Part shown: in pieces, positions 16,804-24,889 of the stretch | Layout: every line of letters starts with the position of its first letter | How positions within the stretch are numbered: position 1 is the stretch's first letter | Source of the DNA: DATCMA01 sp036563645 | GTDB taxonomy: Bacteria; Actinomycetota; Actinomycetes; Mycobacteriales; Micromonosporaceae | NCBI GenBank assembly: GCA_036563645.1 | Contig: DATCMA010000028.1 | Location: 1 to 64,000 of the forward strand | Reading direction: 5' to 3' | DNA: 64,000 nucleotides | Made by a program: the position numbers and the translations under genes | The notes under the pieces: generated by a model | Database searches by the model: none | Seen by the model: only the letters and a program-made list of their open reading frames with translations | Told to the model about the DNA's origin: nothing

Positions 16804-17145
16804 GTGGTACGACGCGCGTGGCCGGTGCGCACGTGTGTGGGGTGCCGGCAACGAGCGCCGACCCATGAGTTGCTACGGGTCGTCGCGGTGAGGCAAGGGC
16901 ATAGCCTTTGCCTGAAGCCTGATCCGACTCGTAAGCTGCCGGGCCGGGGGGCACACGTGCATCCCGATCCGACTTGTCTCGCGCTGGCGCAGCGGCGCCG
17001 AGCCTTCGGGCGGGCACTGCGGTTGACCGGGGTCCCCGATACCGGTGAGCTGGTCGAGTACGTCAGTGCGGTAGCCGCGAGTCCGGCCAACCGGTCGGAC
17101 GAGGGTCGCAACCAAGGCAGGACGACCGACATGAGCACGCGATGA
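16804..17145 (+). CDS. ylxR: YlxR family RNA-binding protein (DUF448)
   Basis: 113 aa small basic protein of the YlxR family, always near nusA-infB. It opens with RTCVGCRQR and has the conserved GRGAHVHPDP segment near the middle, matching the family's RNA-binding patch. Proposed roles in the literature include RNase P modulation and transcription control. GTG 16804 is 9 bases after nusA and has no ribosome binding site; a leaderless start is likely. Confidence 0.9.
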   Translation: MVRRAWPVRTCVGCRQRAPTHELLRVVAVRQGHSLCLKPDPTRKLPGRGAHVHPDPTCLALAQRRRAFGRALRLTGVPDTGELVEYVSAVAASPANRSDEGRNQGRTTDMSTR

Positions 17146-17180
17146 AGTCGCAACAATGACCAGGCTTCGAGTGCACGAGT

Positions 17181-17212
17181 GAGGTCGCTGCGGGCGCTGC
17201 CCGCACGACCTC
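17181..17212 (+). promoter_or_regulatory. Strong hairpin before the infB ribosome binding site
   Basis: GAGGTCG (17181-17187) pairs with CGACCTC (17206-17212), and TGCGGGC (17189-17195) with GCCCGCA (17199-17205), leaving one bulged base and a GCT loop. It ends 6 bases before the infB GAGGAG. It could attenuate transcription or modulate initiation; no T-run follows. Confidence 0.5.
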
Positions 17213-17227
17213 GGAGTGAGGAGTGCA

Positions 17228-20143
17228 GTGGCAGGAAAGGCCCGCGTACACGAGCTTGCGAAGGAGCTCGGGGTCGAGAGCAAGACGGTTCTCGCCAAGC
17301 TCAAGGAGATGGGCGAGTTCGTCAAGTCCGCGTCGAGCACCGTTGAGGCGCCTGTCGCGCGGCGGCTCCGGAGCGCGTTCGCCGCAGAAGCGCAGGCAAA
17401 AGCAGAAGCAGCAAAGGCCGGCCAGGCTGCGGGTGGTGACACCACGGCCGGGGCGACGGCCAAGTCCAAGGCTACGGTGGCGCCGAGTGCGCAGCCGGCG
17501 AGCGCGCACGACATCGAGATCGCTGCTGCCGAGGCGCGGGCTGCGGCGCTGAAAGCGGAGCAGGAAGCGTCGGTCAAGGCTGCACAGGAGAAGGCTGCCC
17601 AGGAGGCGGCGCAGCAGCAACAGCGGCAAGACGCGGCACGGCGTGAGCCGTCCTCGGAGGGGCCGGCGCGTCCGAAGATCACCCCCGCCATGATCCCGCC
17701 GCGGCCCGGCAGTCCGGCGGCCGCGCGGCTGGGGACGTCCGCGACGCCGACCTCCGCGCGTCCGGGTGTGCGTCCGCCGGCGCGCAGCGGGGGCAACAAC
17801 CCGTTCGGCATCACCCCAGGCGCCCCGCGCCCGACGCCGCCGGCTGGCGCGTCGGGGGCGCCGAGCGCGCCGACCACGTCCCGTCCGACGCCGGCGTCGA
17901 TGCCGCCGCGGCCCAGCCCGGCGTCCATGCCGCCGCGGCCGAGTCCCGCCTCGATGCCGCCGCGGCCCAGTCCGGCGTCGATGCCGCCGCGGCCCAGCCC
18001 GGCGTCCATGCCACCTCAGCGGCCCAGCCGGCCGGCGCCGGGTGGCGCGGGGCGGTCGGGTGCGGGCGGGTCCGGCCGTTCGGGCGGCGGTGGCCTGCGC
18101 GGCGTGCCCAGCGGTGGCGGTCTGCGCGGCGGCCCCGGCGGTGGGCTGCGCGGCGCGCTCCGTGGCGGCCCGGGTGCCCCGGCCGGTGGGCGCGCCGGTG
18201 GCGGCCGTGGCCGTGGCGCCGGTGGCGCCTTCGGTCGGCCGAGCGGGAAGCCCACTCGCGGGCGCAAGTCGAAGAAGCAGCGCAGGCAAGAGTTCGACAA
18301 CCTGTCGGCGCCGACCATGAGCTCGGGCGCGCCCCGAGGGAATGGTCAGGTCGTCCGGTTGTCGCGGGGCGCCTCGCTGGCGGACTTCGCGGAGAAGATC
18401 GACGCGAACCCCGGCTCGCTCGTCCAGGAGATGTTCAACCTGGGCGAGATGGTGACGGCGACCCAGTCGTGCTCGGATGAGATGCTGCAGCTTCTCGGCG
18501 AGCACCTCGGGTACAACGTGCAGATCGTCAGCCCCGAGGACGAGGATCGTGAGCTGCTCGCGCAGTTCAACATCGACCTCGACGCTGAGGTGCCGCCGGA
18601 CCGTCTGGTGAGCCGCCCGCCGGTCGTGACCGTCATGGGTCACGTCGACCACGGGAAGACCAAGCTTCTCGACGCGATCCGCAAGACCAATGTGGGTGCC
18701 GCCGAGGCGGGTGGCATCACCCAGCACATCGGCGCCTACCAGGTCCGGATCGAGCACGAGGGCCAAGAGCGGGCGATCACCTTCATCGACACCCCGGGTC
18801 ACGAGGCGTTCACCGCCATGCGGGCCCGCGGTGCGCAGGTGACCGACATCGTCGTGCTCGTGGTCGCCGCCGACGACGGCGTCATGCCGCAGACGGTCGA
18901 GGCGCTCAACCACGCCAAGGCCGCTGGTGTGCCGATCGTGGTCGCGGTCAACAAGATCGACAAGCCGGAGGCGAACCCGGCTAAGGTGCGCCAGCAGCTC
19001 ACCGAGTACGGCCTGGTCGCCGAGGAGTACGGCGGCGACACGATGTTCGTCGACGTGGCGGCCAAGCCCGGCATCGGTATCGACGATCTGCTGGAGGCGA
19101 TCCTCCTCACCGCGGACGCGACCCTGGAGCTGACCGCGCCGGTCGACGGGCCGGCGCAGGGTGTGGCCATCGAGGCCCATCTCGACAAGGGCCGTGGCGC
19201 GGTGGCGACCGTCCTCGTGCAGAAGGGCACGCTGCGGACGGGTGACTCGATCGTCGTGGGCAGCTCGCACGGTCGCGTGCGGGCGATGCTCGACGAGAAC
19301 GGCAACCCGGTGTCCGAGGCTGGCCCGTCTCGTCCGGTGCAGGTGCTCGGTTTGACGTCGGTGCCCTCCGCGGGTGACATGGTCCTCGCGGCCGAGGACG
19401 ACCGCACGGTACGGCAGATCGCCGAGCAGCGTCAGGCGCGTCGTCGCGCGGCGGCCTTCGCCGCGTCCCGTCGGCGGGCCACCCTCGAGACGCTCATGGA
19501 GCAGCTCAAGGAGGGCGAGAAGACCTCGCTGAACCTCCTGATCAAGGGCGACGTCTCGGGTTCGGTGGAGGCCCTGGAGGACGCCATCTTCAAGCTGGAC
19601 ATCCCCGACGAGGTCCAGCTGCGGGTGATCCACCGCGGCGTCGGCGCGATCACCGAGAGCGACGTCATGCTGGCGAGCGCCTCCTCCGAGGCCGTCACGA
19701 TCATCGGCTACAACGTCCGCGCCTCGAACAAGGTGCGGGAGCTCGCCGAGCGCGAGGGCGTGGAGATCCGGTACTACACCGTCATCTACCAGGCCCTCGA
19801 GGACATCGAGGCGGCGCTCAAGGGCCTGCTCAAGCCGGAGTACGAGGAGGTCGAGCTCGGCACGGCGGAGATCCGCGATATCTTCCGCTCCTCCAAGGTC
19901 GGCAATATCGCGGGTTGCGTGGTGCGCTCCGGGGTCATCCGCCGCAACGCGAAGGCGCGGCTGCTGCGCGATGGGACGGTGGTGGCCGACAACCTCACGA
20001 TCGCCTCGCTCCGGCGCTTCAAGGACGACGTCACTGAAGTCCGAGAAGGCTTCGAGTGCGGTCTGACGTTGAGTAACTTCAACAACATCGAGATCGGTGA
20101 TGTGATCGAGACATTCGAGTTGCGGGAAAAGCCCCGCAGCTGA
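17228..20143 (+). CDS. infB: Translation initiation factor IF-2
   Basis: GTPase that brings fMet-tRNA to the 30S subunit. 971 aa from GTG 17228, with AGGAG 4 bases upstream. An IF2_N domain (residues 1-50) is followed by a long low-complexity linker (about 55-370) rich in Ala, then Pro/Ser, then Gly/Arg. The linker includes five tandem nine-residue ASMPPRPSP-type units. Next comes a second IF2_N (about 375-435) and the G domain, with GHVDHGKT near 469, DTPGHE and NKID, then the EF-Tu-like and IF2 C-terminal domains. The linker is among the more repetitive DNA in the window. Confidence 0.97.
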   Translation: MAGKARVHELAKELGVESKTVLAKLKEMGEFVKSASSTVEAPVARRLRSAFAAEAQAKAEAAKAGQAAGGDTTAGATAKSKATVAPSAQPASAHDIEIAAAEARAAALKAEQEASVKAAQEKAAQEAAQQQQRQDAARREPSSEGPARPKITPAMIPPRPGSPAAARLGTSATPTSARPGVRPPARSGGNNPFGITPGAPRPTPPAGASGAPSAPTTSRPTPASMPPRPSPASMPPRPSPASMPPRPSPASMPPRPSPASMPPQRPSRPAPGGAGRSGAGGSGRSGGGGLRGVPSGGGLRGGPGGGLRGALRGGPGAPAGGRAGGGRGRGAGGAFGRPSGKPTRGRKSKKQRRQEFDNLSAPTMSSGAPRGNGQVVRLSRGASLADFAEKIDANPGSLVQEMFNLGEMVTATQSCSDEMLQLLGEHLGYNVQIVSPEDEDRELLAQFNIDLDAEVPPDRLVSRPPVVTVMGHVDHGKTKLLDAIRKTNVGAAEAGGITQHIGAYQVRIEHEGQERAITFIDTPGHEAFTAMRARGAQVTDIVVLVVAADDGVMPQTVEALNHAKAAGVPIVVAVNKIDKPEANPAKVRQQLTEYGLVAEEYGGDTMFVDVAAKPGIGIDDLLEAILLTADATLELTAPVDGPAQGVAIEAHLDKGRGAVATVLVQKGTLRTGDSIVVGSSHGRVRAMLDENGNPVSEAGPSRPVQVLGLTSVPSAGDMVLAAEDDRTVRQIAEQRQARRRAAAFAASRRRATLETLMEQLKEGEKTSLNLLIKGDVSGSVEALEDAIFKLDIPDEVQLRVIHRGVGAITESDVMLASASSEAVTIIGYNVRASNKVRELAEREGVEIRYYTVIYQALEDIEAALKGLLKPEYEEVELGTAEIRDIFRSSKVGNIAGCVVRSGVIRRNAKARLLRDGTVVADNLTIASLRRFKDDVTEVREGFECGLTLSNFNNIEIGDVIETFELREKPRS
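17891..18018 (+). repeat. 27-bp tandem repeat in the infB linker
   Basis: Five units start at 17891, 17918, 17945, 17972 and 17999, each encoding an ASMPPRPSP-like nine-residue block; the last diverges into PPQRP. Third-base differences show the array is not brand new, but copy number may vary between strains. Confidence 0.85.
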
Positions 20144-20160
20144 CGTTTCGCCGATCGTGG

Positions 20161-20193
20161 CGACGGGCCCGGTGGGAGTCACCGGGCCCGTCG
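20161..20193 (+). terminator. Perfect 14-bp stem after infB
   Basis: Bases 20161-20174 pair perfectly with 20180-20193 around the loop GGAGT. It lies 18 bases after the infB stop with no T-run. The DUF503 -10 box begins 10 bases downstream, so terminator and next promoter are packed together. Confidence 0.7.
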
Positions 20194-20202
20194 TGTCTCG
20201 CC

Positions 20203-20208
20203 TATTCT
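20203..20208 (+). promoter_or_regulatory. -10 box TATTCT for leaderless DUF503 gene
   Basis: TATTCT ends 7 bases before ATG 20216. Together with the infB terminator it suggests a fresh transcript starting at the ATG. Confidence 0.5.
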
Positions 20209-20215
20209 GGGCGCG

Positions 20216-20509
20216 ATGTACACCGGAACCGCGATCTTCGACGTGCTGCTCCCCAGCGATTCCCGGTCGTTGAAGGCCAAGCGCTCGTACGTGCGGCCGA
20301 TTCTCGCGGCATTGCGGCGCTTCGAGGTGGCGGCGGCCGAGGTTGGCGCTCTCGATCTCTATGGCCGGGCGGAGCTGGGAGTGGCGGTGGTGGCGGCCGA
20401 GCCTCGCCACACGGTCGAGGTGCTCGACGCGTGTGAGCGGCTGATCGCTAGCCGGCCTGAGATCGAGTTGTTGTCCGTGCGCCGGCAGCTGCACAGCAGC
20501 GAAGACTAG
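20216..20509 (+). CDS. DUF503 family protein (YlxP-like)
   Basis: 97 aa, full length for DUF503/YlxP, a small alpha/beta protein commonly found between infB and rbfA. The family hallmark SRSLKAKRSYVRPI lies near residues 17-30. Biochemical role unknown; a link to ribosome assembly is inferred from neighbours. ATG 20216 follows a TATTCT box by 7 bases and has no ribosome binding site. Confidence 0.88.
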   Translation: MYTGTAIFDVLLPSDSRSLKAKRSYVRPILAALRRFEVAAAEVGALDLYGRAELGVAVVAAEPRHTVEVLDACERLIASRPEIELLSVRRQLHSSED

Positions 20510-20630
20510 GGAGGTGGTGGCCGGCTCGAGGGCGATCGACGGGGCGAGAACAGCCCGGCATGATAGAGCGGTCGAGCGGCCGTGGCGGGCGTCGCCGATT
20601 GGCAGCCCGCAGGCCGCGTCGGGCCGCAGG

Positions 20631-20636
20631 TAGGGT
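20631..20636 (+). promoter_or_regulatory. -10 box TAGGGT upstream of rbfA
   Basis: TAGGGT ends 6 bases before an ATG at 20643 that is in frame with rbfA. It marks a probable transcription start and leaves the rbfA start ambiguous. Confidence 0.45.
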
Positions 20637-20720
20637 CAAAGGATGGCGCCGGGGCCGACGCGGGGGGTGCGCGCACCCACCCGGGCGCCGGACCCGGGAA
20701 GCGATCGCGGAGGTGACGAG

Positions 20721-21221
20721 ATGACGGACCCGGCCCGGGTACGCCGGCACGCGGAGCGCGTGCGGGAACTGGTGGCGTCGGCGGTGCGTACGCAGGTCAA
20801 GGATCCGCGACTCGGCATGATCACCATTACCGATGCGCGTATGACTCCTGATCTCCGTGACGCCACGGTGTACTACACCGTCCTCGGCGATGCGGCCGCC
20901 CAGTCGGGCACCGCCGCGGCGTTGGAAAGCGCCAAAGGCCTGTTGCGCAGCACCGTGGGCAAGGCCCTCGGCCTGCGCCACGCGCCGACCCTGACCTTCG
21001 TCCACGACGACGTGCCGGAACGAGCGCGGCACATCGACGCGCTGCTCGCCGAAGCGCGGCACAAGGACGCGGAGATTCAGCGGCTCGCGGCGAACGCCAC
21101 ATACGCCGGGGACGCGCAGCCCTATCGCATCGACATCACGAGCACGGAGTCCCGGCAGGACGCCGATGACGAGGGCCGGGACGGCGACGACGATGCCGAT
21201 CGAGACGAGGGTGGGCGGTGA
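20721..21221 (+). CDS. rbfA: 30S ribosome-binding factor RbfA
   Basis: Binds immature 30S subunits and helps 16S rRNA 5'-end maturation. 166 aa from ATG 20721, preceded by GGAGG with a 7-base spacer and matching the usual family opening (DPARVRRHAERV). The KH-like core spans about 5-115 with KDPRLGMITITD; the C-terminal tail is very acidic. An in-frame ATG at 20643, 6 bases after a TAGGGT box, would add 26 residues unlike other RbfA proteins. The stop overlaps the next start by 4 bases. Confidence 0.93.
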   Translation: MTDPARVRRHAERVRELVASAVRTQVKDPRLGMITITDARMTPDLRDATVYYTVLGDAAAQSGTAAALESAKGLLRSTVGKALGLRHAPTLTFVHDDVPERARHIDALLAEARHKDAEIQRLAANATYAGDAQPYRIDITSTESRQDADDEGRDGDDDADRDEGGR

Positions 21222-22276
21222 CCGAGTCAGCAGGTGCCTCAGCCGTCGCCGAGGCGTCGGCGACGTGTGAGGGACCCACGGAAGCCGATTGGGAAGCGGC
21301 TGTCGCGGCGGTCCGGGAGCTGCCGCCCCATGCGCGGGTGCTGCTGGTCTGCCATGTCAATCCCGACGGCGACGCCCTCGGCAGCATGCTCGGCTTCGCC
21401 CTGGGATTGCGGCGGATGGGGTTGCGGCACGTGCAGGCGACGTTCCCCGGGCCGCACGAGATCCCGCAGCCGTTCCAAACCCTGCCCGGGGTGGAGTTGC
21501 TCGTTCCGGCCGAGCAGGCCTGGACTGATCCCGATTTGGTGGTGTCGTTCGACGCGGCGAGCGCGGCTCGCCTCGGCTGCTTGGCCGATCGGCTGCTGAC
21601 CGCCCCGCAGTGCTTGGTGTTGGATCACCACGCCTCGAATACCCGGTTCGGCAAGATCCATCTGGTCGATCCGAACGCCGCCGCCACCTCCGTCGTCGCC
21701 GAGGAGCTCCTCGCTCGGCTCGCGGTGCCGCTCGACGCGGAGATCGCCGAGTGCTTCTACGTGGCGGTGGCGACCGATACCGGCTCCTTCCGCTTTGACA
21801 TGACCACCCCCGCCGTTCACCAGATGGCGGCGCGACTGATCGCGACAGGGCTGCGGCCCGGGGAGATCTCGCGGCGCGTCTTCGACAGCCGGCCTTTCGG
21901 CGCGATCCGTCTCTACGGGGATGTGCTGCGGCGCGCCCAGCTCGACACGGAGGCGGCGGGCGGCCGGGGACTGGTGTGGACCTACGCGACGCTCGCCGAT
22001 CTGGAGCGGCACGGGCAGCAGGCCTACGTCCTCGAAGCGTTGATCGACTCGGTGCGGTGCGCCATCGAGGCGGACGTGAGTTGTGTGCTCAAACAGGTGG
22101 CGGAGCAGGAGTGGGCGGTCTCCCTGCGCAGTCGGGGGGCGACGGACGTGGCTCAGGTCGCGGTGGCGCTCGGTGGAGGCGGCCACCGGATGGCGGCGGG
22201 TTTCACGGGGTACGGCTCGGCACGATCGGTGATCAATACTTTGCGCGCCACGCTCGATCGGTTGTGCGCGAATTGA
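21218..22276 (+). CDS. nrnA: DHH/DHHA1 phosphoesterase (NrnA-like nanoRNase/pAp phosphatase)
   Basis: 352 aa, DHH superfamily. Motifs CHVNPDGDALGS, a D in VVSFDAA and LDHHASN give the metal site in the N-terminal domain. The DHHA1 domain ends with GGGGHRMAAG. Known relatives degrade 2-5 nt RNA fragments, pAp or cyclic dinucleotide products. GTG 21218 overlaps rbfA. With the GGDEF-EAL gene some 10 kb upstream, a link through pGpG breakdown is possible but speculative. Confidence 0.9.
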   Translation: MTESAGASAVAEASATCEGPTEADWEAAVAAVRELPPHARVLLVCHVNPDGDALGSMLGFALGLRRMGLRHVQATFPGPHEIPQPFQTLPGVELLVPAEQAWTDPDLVVSFDAASAARLGCLADRLLTAPQCLVLDHHASNTRFGKIHLVDPNAAATSVVAEELLARLAVPLDAEIAECFYVAVATDTGSFRFDMTTPAVHQMAARLIATGLRPGEISRRVFDSRPFGAIRLYGDVLRRAQLDTEAAGGRGLVWTYATLADLERHGQQAYVLEALIDSVRCAIEADVSCVLKQVAEQEWAVSLRSRGATDVAQVAVALGGGGHRMAAGFTGYGSARSVINTLRATLDRLCAN

Positions 22277-22278
22277 TC
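22271..22278. repeat. AATTGATC, copy 1 of 3
   Basis: Spans the nrnA stop codon. The same 8-mer recurs at 22961-22968 and 23318-23325, each time at or near the end of a reading frame within an AT-richer 1.1-kb segment. Confidence 0.4.
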
Positions 22279-22327
22279 ACTTCGAATAGGGAGACGGACC
22301 TAACTTTCGGTTACCGTTTCCTGTGGT

Positions 22328-22333
22328 GACAAT
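22328..22333 (+). promoter_or_regulatory. -10-like box GACAAT for the 22340 gene
   Basis: GACAAT ends 6 bases before ATG 22340, identical in sequence and spacing to the box before dxr. Confidence 0.45.
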
Positions 22334-22339
22334 CGAAGA

Positions 22340-22747
22340 ATGGAACAGTCGCCCGAGGTCATCGCCGAGGTACCGAGGCCCTGGGATCGTCCGATTGTGG
22401 CCGTCCCGGTCCTCGCGGTCCTCGCCATCATCGGCGCCCAATTCCCGTCGTTCTCGATGTCGGCGAACGTCTATGTGATGGGTACCGGAGGGGCGCTGTT
22501 CTGGCTCGGTCTCTCCCATCGGATACCGAAACGTCCTGCGCCACAGCGACTGGGATCCGGGGCGGCCTGGTGGTTCGTACCTTTACTGATCTTTTGGGTC
22601 TTTGAGGCCGGTACCTTCGTTTTGGGGTCGACGGACGAATTTCCGACTTTCTCCCGGTTGGCCGATCCGATCCTTGAGGACCGCCTTATGCGATCCTTGG
22701 CCTACTTTGGCTGGCTGAGTGCGTTCTGGGGGCTCGTGCGCCGATGA
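22340..22747 (+). CDS. Putative membrane protein of unknown function
   Basis: 135 aa, not recognised. Three to four hydrophobic segments: about residues 20-38, 46-58, 77-95 and a C-terminal helix. The first 17 residues are charged and cytosolic-looking. It overlaps the next small membrane-protein gene by 4 bases, so the two probably act together. The DNA is richer in A+T than the rest of the window, a possible sign of transfer. It may be leaderless (GACAAT box). Confidence 0.7.
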   Translation: MEQSPEVIAEVPRPWDRPIVAVPVLAVLAIIGAQFPSFSMSANVYVMGTGGALFWLGLSHRIPKRPAPQRLGSGAAWWFVPLLIFWVFEAGTFVLGSTDEFPTFSRLADPILEDRLMRSLAYFGWLSAFWGLVRR

Positions 22748-22962
22748 GCGTCAGCCGGCTTATTGTGATCAGCGGTTTCACCGTGGCGATCGCGCTCGCC
22801 GTCGTCATGGAGTGGGCGAGTCGGCGGGAAGGCTCGCGCATTCCCTCGTTCGGCGATGTCTGTGCCTACGTCATGCAGTACGAAGTCGGTCGCGTTCCCG
22901 TGGGGCGTCTGGGCATGTACGGATTCTGGTGGTGGGTGGGCTGGCACTTTTTCGCCCGGTAA
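22744..22962 (+). CDS. Small membrane protein, DUF6186-like
   Basis: 72 aa. One N-terminal helix (about 5-24), a short polar loop, and a C-terminal amphipathic/hydrophobic segment ending in WWWVGWHFFAR. This resembles DUF6186 proteins, whose function is unknown. ATG 22744 overlaps the previous stop (ATGA), so translation is coupled. Family assignment is from memory of the W-L-G-W-H-F-F ending and is moderate. Confidence 0.65.
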   Translation: MSVSRLIVISGFTVAIALAVVMEWASRREGSRIPSFGDVCAYVMQYEVGRVPVGRLGMYGFWWWVGWHFFAR

Positions 22963-23246
22963 TTGATCTCAATTGGCGTGATCGCAATTGACCTTAACGT
23001 CCCGTAATGCGGGAACGATAAACGTGATCATTGCCTGAACGATAGCTTGGTTTGTGTTGTGCGCGCAGGCGTGACATCGCGCCATTCGTGATCAGTTTCC
23101 TCATCACATTCGGGTCCATCGGCCCACGGCGCACGTCGGCCCGATGAGCCGCGCCGGTGATCCCGGGAGGGCTGACGGGCAGCCTGCACCCTCACCGCTT
23201 GGCGTATGGCGCCTTCACGCGCCGGTGCACCCTGGGAGGACTCGAT
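22963..23246. other. AT-richer intergenic segment
   Basis: No long gene. It holds a second AATTGATC (22961-22968), two more AATTG copies within 32 bases (22971 and 22986), and a small TCCCG-TAATG-CGGGA hairpin near 22998. Base composition is clearly lower in G+C than the flanking MATE and nrnA genes. Confidence 0.5.
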
Positions 23247-23336
23247 ATGTCGCGCAAACCGCAATCGGACATCTCCGAGGAGGCCCGCGAACAGGCACGC
23301 CGCGCTCTCCAAACATCAATTGATCTCCGTCAGTAA
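23247..23336 (+). CDS. Predicted 29-aa small protein
   Basis: A short ORF, ATG 23247 to TAA 23336, preceded by GGGAGGA with a 5-base spacer, a strong ribosome binding site for this genome. The peptide is hydrophilic and helix-prone, with an E-E-A-R-E-Q-A-R-R core and no membrane segment. I recognise no family. It overlaps the third AATTGATC copy. It could be a real small protein or a fortuitous ORF; conservation would decide. Confidence 0.45.
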   Translation: MSRKPQSDISEEAREQARRALQTSIDLRQ

Positions 23337-23478
23337 TGCGGTCGGCGGCTGGCCGCGACGGCGTGACGCGTGTGGAGAGCGCGCGCGGCCACCGGCGACC
23401 GCACGCCGACGGGCGGGTGACGGCCCCGGCGATCGGCCTCCGCAGACGCCCCCGGCAGGCATGTGATCATGCGGGGCG

Positions 23479-24804
23479 ATGACGTCCGACACGACGACTG
23501 AGACATACGCCGCGGCCTCGCCGCGGCGTATCGTCGCGCTCGCCCTTCCCGCCCTCGTCGTTCTCCTCGCGGAGCCGCTGTACGTCCTCGTCGACACGGC
23601 GGTCGTCGGTCACCTCGGCCCCACGCCGCTCGCCGCGGTGGCCATCGGCGGCACGGTGATGTCGCTCGCTGCCTGGCTGGGCACGGTCGTGGCGTACGGC
23701 ACGACCGGCCGATCCGCGCGGAACTTCGGCGCGGGCGATCGCGCAGCGGCGGTCGCGGAAGGCGTTCAGGCCACCTGGCTCGCCCTGGCCGTCGGGCTGG
23801 TGCTCACGCTGAGCCTCCAGCTCGTGGCGGGGCCGCTCACCCACGCCCTCGCCGACTCCGCCGAGACGGCCGAGGCGGCGGCCACGTGGCTGCGGATCGC
23901 GGCTCTCGGGGTTCCTGGGCTGCTCCTCGCCGCCGCCGGTAACGGCTGGCTGCGCGGGGTGCAAGACACGCGCCGGCCGCTGCGCTACGTCCTCGGCGCC
24001 AACCTCGCCTCCGCGTTGCTCTGCCCGGTGCTGGTCTACCCGCTCGGCCTGGGTCTCCCTGGCTCGGCGATCGCCAATGTCCTCGCGCAGACCGCCTCCG
24101 GGTTGCTCTTCGTCCAGGCCCTCGTTCGTGAGCGCGTCTCGCTGCGCCCGCGTCCGGCGGTGATCATTCGGCACCTCGTCGTCGGCCGCGAGCTGCTCGT
24201 GCGCGGCGCGGCGTTCCAGGCAAGCTACCTCGCCGCCACCGCGACCGCCGCGCGATTCGGCACCGACACCGTCGCGGCGCACCAGATCGCCGTGCAGCTG
24301 TGGTTCTTCACCGCCCTCGCCCTCGACGCGGTGGCGATCGCCGCGCAATCGCTGATCGGCGCAGCGCTCGGCGCGGGGGACGCGGTCGGCGCGCGCACGG
24401 TGGCGCGGCGGGTCGCGCTGATCGGCGGCGCCTGCGGGGTCGGGTTCGCCGTCCTTCTGGCGGCGGGCGTCGGGTGGGTGCCGAGTTGGTTCACCAGCAC
24501 GCCCGCGGTGCGGGCCGAGGCGCAGGTGGCCTGGCCGTGGCTCGTGGCGATGCAACCCCTCGCCGGGGTGGTGTTCGCCCTCGACGGGGTGCTGATCGGC
24601 GCGGGGGACGTGCGCTTCCTGCGCAACCTCACCGTCGGCGCGGCGTTCGGCGTCTTCCTCCCGACCATCGGCGTCGCCGCGGTGGGGCACCTCGGTCTCG
24701 GCGGTATCTGGGCGGGTTTCGCCCTCTTCGTCGTGGCCCGGCTCATAGGAGTGCTGGCCCGGTTGCGCTCGGGCCGGTGGGTCGTCGTCGGGCCCGCACG
24801 GTGA
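23479..24804 (+). CDS. MATE family efflux transporter (DinF-like)
   Basis: 441-aa inner-membrane antiporter with 12 predicted helices in two homologous halves. It opens ASPRRIVALALPALVVLLAEPLYVLVDTAVVGHLG, the usual MATE start, and carries the second-half counterpart FRLLVRGAAF-like segment with AHQIAVQLW. It resembles the DinF branch. Substrate unknown. ATG 23479 has no clear ribosome binding site. Encoded alone, just before truB. Confidence 0.88.
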   Translation: MTSDTTTETYAAASPRRIVALALPALVVLLAEPLYVLVDTAVVGHLGPTPLAAVAIGGTVMSLAAWLGTVVAYGTTGRSARNFGAGDRAAAVAEGVQATWLALAVGLVLTLSLQLVAGPLTHALADSAETAEAAATWLRIAALGVPGLLLAAAGNGWLRGVQDTRRPLRYVLGANLASALLCPVLVYPLGLGLPGSAIANVLAQTASGLLFVQALVRERVSLRPRPAVIIRHLVVGRELLVRGAAFQASYLAATATAARFGTDTVAAHQIAVQLWFFTALALDAVAIAAQSLIGAALGAGDAVGARTVARRVALIGGACGVGFAVLLAAGVGWVPSWFTSTPAVRAEAQVAWPWLVAMQPLAGVVFALDGVLIGAGDVRFLRNLTVGAAFGVFLPTIGVAAVGHLGLGGIWAGFALFVVARLIGVLARLRSGRWVVVGPAR

Positions 24805-24889
24805 GCGCTTTCGGGCGGTATCCCGCCCGCGATGTGCCATGTCCCACGCGACCAGCGGAGCCGGTGTGATCGCCGCGGATCGCGTCTGG

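Noticed and set aside
17063..20494. Very long open frame on the minus strand opposite infB
   Set aside because: His/Arg/Asp-rich translation typical of antisense frames in high-GC DNA; infB on the plus strand is unmistakable.
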